IMG/VR virus record: IMGVR_UViG_3300027747_000235
Coordinates: 1-23,399 of that record
Strand: one strand, 5' to 3'
Source: a virus
DNA: 23,399 nucleotides
Position 1 is the stretch's first letter; each line of letters starts with the position of its first letter. Under the pieces are notes generated by a model. It searched no databases. It saw only the letters and a program-made list of their open reading frames with translations, and was not told the DNA's origin. Shown in pieces: positions 18,774 to 23,399 of the stretch. The position numbers were made by a program, and so were the translations under genes.

Positions 18774-20563
18774 TATTGTCTCTTGTATTGTGGATTATCT
18801 GAACCTCTGTCTGAACTTGACGCAACTGTTGTTTCTTTGTTTAAAACATTTGTTGTATTGTTTACTACAACTGGTTGAGCGTTTGAACTTTCATTCAATG
18901 ACTTTTTCATATCGACGTTATCAACTGATGTTGATGCTAATTTATCACCATCTTTCTTTAGCATTTCTTGCGCTAGAGTTTGTTCTTTGATGAATCTTTC
19001 TTGGACACTTTTTCTAACTGATTCGTTGCTTGATCCAAACTTTGTTGCTCTTATTTTATAAACATTTTCTATTATTTTTGATGGATTCGCATTTATTCCT
19101 CCAGAATCTTCAATCGCTTTTTTAAATATGCTTACAGCTCCACCAGAACCATGTTGCACAACTGTACTAAAATAAACGTCTTTTATTGCTGATGATTGTT
19201 GAAGAACATCATATTTTGTTAATTTAAATAATTTTGCAGCTGATGGTTCATATTGTGATTTTTCAATAAAATCATGTTGTAATTTTTCAAAAGTTGATCC
19301 TTTCTCATTAGCTATTTTTTTCCATTCATCAACAAATGGACCTTTATTTGATCCTGTATCAGCTGGTCCTGCAGATTTTAATCTAGAAACTATATCAGTT
19401 TCTCCTCTAGCTTCTGCATATTTTAAGAAAGCTGCCATTCCACCAACTTTAGCTGCTATTTGGTATGTTCCATAACTAGTACCACCTGTAGAGTCATACC
19501 CAACAATCGCAGCAGCATTTTTTCTTCCTCCGGTTTCAAATTGACTACTTAATTTACCTAATTCTGTTGGCACTTTCTCTACCGTCGGTTTAGACACGGT
19601 TGGTGGTTTAACAGGCGCTGCAGTTGGTGGCTTAGTAACAGGTGGTGGTGCGGGTGCAGCAGAAGGAGGCGCAGATTCAGGTTTAGGAACTGGTTTAGCA
19701 GTCTCTACTGGTTTAACAGGCGGTTTGACAACTTCTGGTGGAGGTTTAACTACTTCTGGCGCTTTAACTGGTTCTACTGGTTTAGCAGGAGCAGGAGTTG
19801 GTTTAACTGGTTCTGGCGCTTTAACTGGTTCTACTGGTTTAGCAGGAGCGGGTGTAGGTTTAGCAGGTTCTACTGGTTTAACTGGTTCTACTGGTTTAGC
19901 AGGAGCAGGAGTAGGTTTAGCAGGTTCTGGCGCTTTAACTGGTTCTACTGGTTTAGCAGGAGCAGGAGTTGGTTTAGCAGGTTCTGGTTTCGGTGACACA
20001 CCAGGTTTAGGAGGTGTTGGCGGTTGCGCTTCTGGTGTTTTCTCTGCCGGTTTTGGTTTTGCAATTACTGCAACTGCTCGTCTATTTCGTTTTGTCGCTT
20101 CATTAAAGACATTCATCACTTCATCGTGGCGTCTTTGATTTGCTTGTTGTCTCTCATTCTCAAACTTAATTGAAGAATGATTGTCTTTGATCTGAGACTC
20201 ACGAGTCTTGACCATAAAAGAATAGATATTCTCTAGTATCTCTGTTGCTTTTCTAGAATCACCAGATCCATGACCTTGATTCATCACATTATCAAATCGG
20301 TGAATTCTTTTTCTATTCGCAAAGTAATCAATATCTTCTTTGCTTCGACCAGTCATTCTACCAAGTAATGCAGGACCTATTTTTGATCCACCAGTTAACT
20401 TAGATGCAATGTTCAACGGATCGAATTTCTCTTTAAGACCCATCATAGACGCCTGCATCCTATCAGATATGGCACCTTTAATAGAACCACCGGACATTAA
20501 ATTATTAACAATTAATGCCGATAGTCCTGTCTTTCTTGTTCTTGCCGCCTCGTGATAGTTCAT
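18773..20563 (-). CDS. tail/hub protein with Pro-rich repeat and lysozyme-like domain (paralogue A)
   Basis: This is a 596-aa protein. The N-terminal domain (about 1-85) is shared with the 443-aa neighbour. A helical part (100-165) follows, then a long Pro/Ala/Lys-rich stalk (170-330) with four 19-aa repeats at 193-268. Residues about 331-540 form a peptidoglycan-hydrolase-like domain: LSSQFETGG with probable catalytic E343, GGTSYGTYQIA at 360-370 and a helical remainder. The tail ends with VVVNNTTNVLNKETTVASSS. The likely role is a tail hub or tape-measure-type protein that helps cross the cell wall during DNA entry. The start overlaps the stop of the frameshift extension (ATGA). Confidence 0.65.
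   Translation of the reverse strand: MNYHEAARTRKTGLSALIVNNLMSGGSIKGAISDRMQASMMGLKEKFDPLNIASKLTGGSKIGPALLGRMTGRSKEDIDYFANRKRIHRFDNVMNQGHGSGDSRKATEILENIYSFMVKTRESQIKDNHSSIKFENERQQANQRRHDEVMNVFNEATKRNRRAVAVIAKPKPAEKTPEAQPPTPPKPGVSPKPEPAKPTPAPAKPVEPVKAPEPAKPTPAPAKPVEPVKPVEPAKPTPAPAKPVEPVKAPEPVKPTPAPAKPVEPVKAPEVVKPPPEVVKPPVKPVETAKPVPKPESAPPSAAPAPPPVTKPPTAAPVKPPTVSKPTVEKVPTELGKLSSQFETGGRKNAAAIVGYDSTGGTSYGTYQIAAKVGGMAAFLKYAEARGETDIVSRLKSAGPADTGSNKGPFVDEWKKIANEKGSTFEKLQHDFIEKSQYEPSAAKLFKLTKYDVLQQSSAIKDVYFSTVVQHGSGGAVSIFKKAIEDSGGINANPSKIIENVYKIRATKFGSSNESVRKSVQERFIKEQTLAQEMLKKDGDKLASTSVDNVDMKKSLNESSNAQPVVVNNTTNVLNKETTVASSSDRGSDNPQYKRQ
19760..19987 (-). repeat. four tandem 57-bp repeats coding a Pro-rich stalk
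   Basis: Four units of 57 bp code PEPAKPTPAPAKPVEPVKA with few changes (unit 2 ends KP, unit 3 starts VEP, unit 4 has PVKP). The reading frame is kept because the unit is a multiple of three. Partial units follow on the C-terminal side (EVVKPPPEVVKPP). Copy number may vary between related phages. Confidence 0.9.
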
Positions 20564-20760
20564 CTAATTCTTCGTTCGTTTAATTTCTGTTTTAGTTTTA
20601 GATTTTCCTCTTCAATATACTGAATTAACATACCAACATAAATGTCTCGTTCCCACGGCATCATATTCTCTAGTTCAGTTAGACTATACTTATGATGTTG
20701 CATCAAAGAAAAATTAGTTTTATAATAGTTTCTAAGATTCTCATGACCAAATATTATTCG
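20560..20760 (-). CDS. predicted -1 frameshift extension of gp26 (gp51-like/chaperone-like)
   Basis: From codon CGA (20760-20758) the -1 frame is open for 66 codons, then TGA overlaps the next ATG (ATGA at 20563). It reads RIIFGHENLRNYYKTNFSLM then MQHHKYSLTELENMMPWERD and IYVGMLIQYIEEENLKLKQK. The part TELENMMPWERDIYVGML with a helical charged tail resembles C-terminal extensions of tail assembly chaperones and the small hub assembly proteins of T4-like phages. The only internal ATGs with reasonable length (20703 or later) lack a ribosome-binding site, so fusion to gp26 is the simplest expression route. A separate 47-aa product cannot be excluded. Confidence 0.7.
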   Translation of the reverse strand, partial: RIIFGHENLRNYYKTNFSLMQHHKYSLTELENMMPWERDIYVGMLIQYIEEENLKLKQKLNERRIR

Positions 20761-21479
20761 AAAAAACTTTCGAGTCCTTGTACATCAAGTGAGTGTTGAA
20801 ATCCACATTTCATACATCGCATTTCAATCTTCTTCTCTAATTTAGGGAGATCAGAAAAGAACTCTTCAATCTTTTTGAATTGATTTGTGTTGAGTGATTC
20901 GATGAACTCAATCAATTCTTCTCTTGGTGTTTCTCTGGCGTAATACATCTGTTCGCCATCGTAAATGTAATCAACAGAGTCTGCAATCATTTCAAATGCA
21001 ATATCAGAAATACTTTCGAGATTAGATAATCGAGATACGATTGAGTATTCTGGATACTTTAATTTCATCGACACTTTATCGGTGATCTGAATAACATCAT
21101 CACCATCTTTGATGTTGGTTACTTTAATGTCTAGAATATTGAATTCAGATTCCATGATGTTGCCACACGGACTCTCTTCAACGACATTATCGCACCGATA
21201 TTTGTTTTCTACAATCTCACCAACTGATCTGGCTCGAAGATTTAAAAAGTAGAATTCAACATCAATCACGGGTAATCGATCAATGTCAACACCTTTCGTG
21301 AGTGTACAGTTGTATATTACTTGTCGAATGTTTCTTTCGATCGACTCTTTGTCATTTGACTCCATTGCCATCAAAAGATTCTTCTGTTCTTTTACTAGAA
21401 ATGGTCTAAACGTAATCTCTTTTTTACTCAATGGTAATGTAAGATTATATATTGGTGTATCAATTTTCGGTAATGCCAC
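20754..21479 (-). CDS. 26: baseplate hub protein (gp26-like)
   Basis: This 241-aa protein uses a GTG start at 21479, supported by AAGGAG 7 nt upstream; no ATG fits. It matches the T4-type baseplate hub protein gp26: PIYNLTLPLSKKEITFRPFLVKEQKNLLMA, SVGEIVENKYRCDNV, KLKYPEYS, and the C-terminal MRCMKCGFQHSLDVQGLE. Cys 96, 105, 222 and 225 could bind zinc. In T4, gp26 helps assemble the central hub of the baseplate. The last codons AGT TTT TTC GAA TAA contain the slippery heptamer T TTT TTC; a -1 shift would extend the product by 66 residues to 306 aa. It precedes the two large tail proteins. Confidence 0.85.
   Translation of the reverse strand: MALPKIDTPIYNLTLPLSKKEITFRPFLVKEQKNLLMAMESNDKESIERNIRQVIYNCTLTKGVDIDRLPVIDVEFYFLNLRARSVGEIVENKYRCDNVVEESPCGNIMESEFNILDIKVTNIKDGDDVIQITDKVSMKLKYPEYSIVSRLSNLESISDIAFEMIADSVDYIYDGEQMYYARETPREELIEFIESLNTNQFKKIEEFFSDLPKLEKKIEMRCMKCGFQHSLDVQGLESFFE
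20760..20766 (-). promoter_or_regulatory. slippery heptamer U UUU UUC for -1 frameshifting
   Basis: In the gp26 frame the bases read AG-T TTT TTC GAA TAA, which is X XXY YYZ with X and Y = U and Z = C. The zero-frame stop comes two codons later. No strong stem is visible just downstream; the following sequence is AU-rich. A shift here joins the frames exactly. Confidence 0.7.
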
Positions 21480-21495
21480 AATTCACTCCTTTATT

Positions 21496-22143
21496 TTAAA
21501 AACCCGCGGCTGTAGCTATAGACGGTACTGAAATTCCTGTTGCACCTTCTGCTGCGCCTCTAATGACAGAATCAAGTGGAGAAATCTGCCCAGTCTCAAG
21601 AAATTGCATTGCAAGACCTTGTATAGAATTGTTTTTCCATTTTGTAAATGCAAATGTAATTGTCAACTTATGGTATCCATCAGCAGACCAATCTAGTGAC
21701 ATTTCGTTCATTGCAATCGGAAACGCTTCGATTAAGTCAACAGAGTATGAAACTTTATTGCGAACATCATACTGATTAATCCTGATATTACTTGCGTAAC
21801 TCTTCTTATATTTAAAGTTATATGTCACAGATGGATTGATATACTCTAACCATGCGTCAAAGAATAACTTCTCTTCCATCTTATCGGTACAGATAAACGT
21901 CAGACTGATATCATTAAAAGTAGTCTGATATGGATACTTCTCTTCTGGTCCATAAATCTTTTGTGTGGTTGTCGCAATCGATCTACCAGGCAGATCGGTA
22001 CTTTCACACCGATAGTTGAGTGCTTTGGATATAGTAATATACGGTGCTAATCCAACTGGAATTGGAATGAATACGTCAAACTTATTAGGTCTGGCTAATT
22101 CAGTTCTAAAACTAGCCTTGAATTCTGCAATAGATCCGGCCAT
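21496..22143 (-). CDS. tail-tube-fold protein (gp19/gp54-like)
   Basis: This 215-aa protein starts MAGSIAEFKASFRTELARPNKFDVFIPIP. The blocks NYRCESTDLPGRSIATTTQKIYG, FNDISLTFICTDKMEEKLFFDAWLEYINP, YDVRNKVSYSVDLIEAFPIAMNEMSLDWS and HKLTITFAFTKW follow the conserved plan of T4-type tail-tube proteins. The position between baseplate genes suggests a tube initiator at the baseplate (gp54 role) and not the main tube subunit, which normally lies beside the sheath gene. Its start overlaps the upstream stop (TAATG). Confidence 0.72.
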   Translation of the reverse strand: MAGSIAEFKASFRTELARPNKFDVFIPIPVGLAPYITISKALNYRCESTDLPGRSIATTTQKIYGPEEKYPYQTTFNDISLTFICTDKMEEKLFFDAWLEYINPSVTYNFKYKKSYASNIRINQYDVRNKVSYSVDLIEAFPIAMNEMSLDWSADGYHKLTITFAFTKWKNNSIQGLAMQFLETGQISPLDSVIRGAAEGATGISVPSIATAAGF

Positions 22144-22745
22144 TACGTTGTCCTTCTAATTTGATCTCGTGAATCTTTATGTACTCTTGACACAGGTGCT
22201 TTCTTGAACTGATGAGTTGGTAGAAATAACGCTGTCTCCCACTCATGAGGTTTCACAGTCATAATTTTAGAAACAATATGTGATGTCAAATATCTTTTAA
22301 TACAAGGTCTGAATTCTTTATATCGATTCGTTGCATTCAGAATATCATATGTTACTCTGAGTCTCATCGGATCATCATCTTTGTTCATAATTGCAAAATT
22401 CATGAGTTTATCCATGAATGTTGCTCTCATTGTGATTGGTAGATAATGAAGATTGAGTCCTAGAAATCCATCTGGATACTTCTGCAATGGAATCACAAGT
22501 GGAAATATATCATAGTATGGCAACTCTTCTTTAGTCTTTGGATCATAATAGTAATGATACAGTCCACCCATTAGAAATCTTTTACCCTGGCGATCTCGTT
22601 CGACTGCAATCTCTCTTGCAAGTCTAGTTGGATTTTTCATACCTTGAATTTGATCTTTATACCATGCAATCGACTTTCTGGATAGAAATTCTAATTCCAT
22701 TCCAGTCTTTTGTTGTGCTAATGTTGTTAGGGTAGATGCTTTCAT
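22143..22745 (-). CDS. conserved T4-like virion morphogenesis protein (possibly DNA end protector, gp2-like)
   Basis: This 200-aa protein has the striking stretch YYYDPKTKEELPYYDIFPLVIPL, then DGFLGLNLHYLPITMRATFMDKL, which I recall from T4-like phages of diverse hosts. Such proteins are often named DNA end protector (gp2) and sometimes baseplate wedge (gp53). T4 gp53, as I remember it, does not show this pattern. It directly follows gp4, as gp2 and gp4 are close in T4. The start is uncertain: ATG 22745 has no clear ribosome-binding site, and ATG 22700 (MELEFLSRKSIAWYKDQI) is an alternative close to the conserved part. Confidence 0.6.
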   Translation of the reverse strand: MKASTLTTLAQQKTGMELEFLSRKSIAWYKDQIQGMKNPTRLAREIAVERDRQGKRFLMGGLYHYYYDPKTKEELPYYDIFPLVIPLQKYPDGFLGLNLHYLPITMRATFMDKLMNFAIMNKDDDPMRLRVTYDILNATNRYKEFRPCIKRYLTSHIVSKIMTVKPHEWETALFLPTHQFKKAPVSRVHKDSRDQIRRTT

Positions 22746-22762
22746 GGATATATTTATGTTGA

Positions 22763-23200
22763 TTATTTAATCCCAAGATCATACTCCGTTAAGACCTTAA
22801 ATGTCCATCCACGATCTAAGCAGTATTCAGACGCTGCTTTCCACTTTGCTTCATTCGTACCCCATGTGACAACTTCGTTAATGTATTGTTTTGTCACTCT
22901 AGACTTCTTGACTGGAGGTTTTGTTTGTCTCTCTGGTTTGACTTCAATCATCATAACTTTAGTCGTACCATCTTTCTGTTTGAATCTGACTATAAAGTCT
23001 GGAAAGTATCGATGCATCTTGCCATCGATCGGTGATTTGTATGGTACGAATAGTTCCTCAGATGCCCATTCGATAACACTATCGTTGGTATCAAGCCAAT
23101 TCATCACTCGACACTCCCACGTTGATCGATAGATAATATTATGTGGATCACCACGATATTTGCTTGGATTTCTAGGAGTAAATTTGCCCTTGTATGACAT
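22763..23200 (-). CDS. 4: head-completion protein (gp4-like)
   Basis: This 145-aa protein starts MSYKGKFTPRNPSKYRGDP at 23200; upstream in-frame codons do not match the family. T4 gp4 (150 aa) begins YKGKFVPKNPQKYIGDPRNI with the same spacing. Further matches are YRSTWECRVMNWLDTNDSVIEW, PIDGKMHRYFPDFIV, IEVKPERQ and the end RGWTFKVLTEYDLGIK. The PDF...EVK pair resembles the PD-(D/E)XK nuclease fold. In T4 the protein acts after packaging to finish the head so a tail can attach. It is the first leftward gene and diverges from the gene at 23238. Confidence 0.9.
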   Translation of the reverse strand: MSYKGKFTPRNPSKYRGDPHNIIYRSTWECRVMNWLDTNDSVIEWASEELFVPYKSPIDGKMHRYFPDFIVRFKQKDGTTKVMMIEVKPERQTKPPVKKSRVTKQYINEVVTWGTNEAKWKAASEYCLDRGWTFKVLTEYDLGIK

Positions 23201-23207
23201 ATAAATA
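23200..23207 (+). promoter_or_regulatory. exact T4-type late promoter TATAAATA
   Basis: TATAAATA matches the T4 late consensus exactly and ends 30 nt before the ATG at 23238. It lies at the divergence point, touching the start codon of the leftward gp4 gene. Confidence 0.75.
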
Positions 23208-23237
23208 TAATATATATCAATCCCTATCTGGAAAAAT

Positions 23238-23399
23238 ATGGATCTCACTTTAAAAAGCATTGTTTCTTCTATAACAGGTGGAGTTAGTGGACCATTAAGT
23301 TCATTGTATAAAAACAATTATCAGAGGGCGACTTATCAATATCCAAGAAATCTTGGTACAGATTCGACTCGTAGACATTACATAAGCTTTACAATTCTT
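23238..23399 (+). CDS. baseplate protein, probably gp48-like tail-tube cap (N-terminal part)
   Basis: ATG 23238 follows GGAAAAAT and an exact late promoter; the frame is open for 54 codons to the window edge. The start is a Ser/Leu/Gly-rich helix (MDLTLKSIVSSITGGVSGPL), then YQYPRNLGTDSTRRHYISFTIL. The pattern YPxxLGT....RHyI.F.I is what I recall at the N-terminus of gp48-type baseplate/tail-tube junction proteins in marine T4-like phages. The context (gp4, tube-fold protein, gp26 nearby) agrees. The fragment is too short to be sure. Confidence 0.6.
   Translation, partial: MDLTLKSIVSSITGGVSGPLSSLYKNNYQRATYQYPRNLGTDSTRRHYISFTIL

Noticed and set aside
19725-20138. 137-aa plus-strand frame opposite the Pro-rich repeat
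   Set aside because: Repetitive Gly/Ala/Thr shadow of the minus-strand repeat.
22751-22758. CATAAATA (minus) before the gene at 22745
   Set aside because: Only 5 nt from that ATG. It would fit only if the true start is the later ATG at 22700, which I cannot decide.
1-23399. CRISPR arrays, insertion sequences, integrase/attachment sites, ordinary tRNA genes
   Set aside because: I found no regularly spaced repeats, transposase or integrase motifs, or cloverleaf with anticodon arm; the only tRNA-like part belongs to the tmRNA.

Overview
This window is part of the genome of a tailed bacteriophage with a contractile tail, from the broad T4-like (Tevenvirinae-related) group. Hallmark T4 relatives can be read directly: gp32 single-strand binding protein, gp59 helicase loader, gp33 late-transcription coactivator, gp26 baseplate hub protein, gp4 head-completion protein and a tail-tube-fold protein. 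They sit beside genes common in aquatic T4-like phages: PhoH, MazG-like, CobS/MoxR-like AAA+ ATPase, 2OG-Fe(II) oxygenase and a SleB-type cell-wall hydrolase. The DNA is AT-rich and densely packed, mostly with 4-nt ATGA/GTGA stop-start overlaps. The host is not identifiable. The tag peptide of the phage tmRNA (ANDSEYALAA) is of the type usual in gamma- and betaproteobacteria.

Layout. (a) 1-2319, minus strand: small unknown genes read leftward from two near-identical sigma70-like promoters, preceded by a P-loop kinase with a probable capsid-targeting N-terminus behind a duplicated late-promoter motif. (b) 2384-7418, plus strand: a perfect-consensus promoter, a 29-aa membrane microprotein, a CobS/MoxR-like ATPase, then a chain of small coupled genes with four copies of one small protein family. 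(c) 7445-11065, plus: late-promoter-like elements, small genes, a compact terminator/promoter overlap, a MazG-like protein, PhoH and a RecB/MGME1-like nuclease. (d) 11089-14208: a 1039-aa modular adhesin-like protein with a Gly-rich part, a Calx-beta-like part and four FN3 modules. (e) 14213-14555: a sigma70 promoter and a circularly permuted (two-piece) tmRNA gene. (f) 14579-17397, plus: SleB hydrolase, 2OG oxygenase, gp33, gp59 and gp32, closed by a strong terminator. (g) 23200-17442, minus: gp4, a conserved virion protein, a tail-tube-fold protein, gp26 with a predicted -1 frameshift extension, and two paralogous large proteins that are candidate tape-measure/hub proteins. (h) 23200-23399, plus: an exact TATAAATA late promoter and the start of a divergent baseplate gene.

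Main points for follow-up: the permuted phage tmRNA; a U UUU UUC slippery site joining gp26 to a 66-codon extension; three promoters sharing the inverted repeat TGTTGT-N6-ACAACA exactly 3 bp upstream of the -35 box; a kinase with a T4-like capsid-targeting/protease-cleavage motif; twin tail proteins with the same ends and different middles; and a reading frame that contains a terminator, a promoter and the ribosome-binding site of its neighbour.
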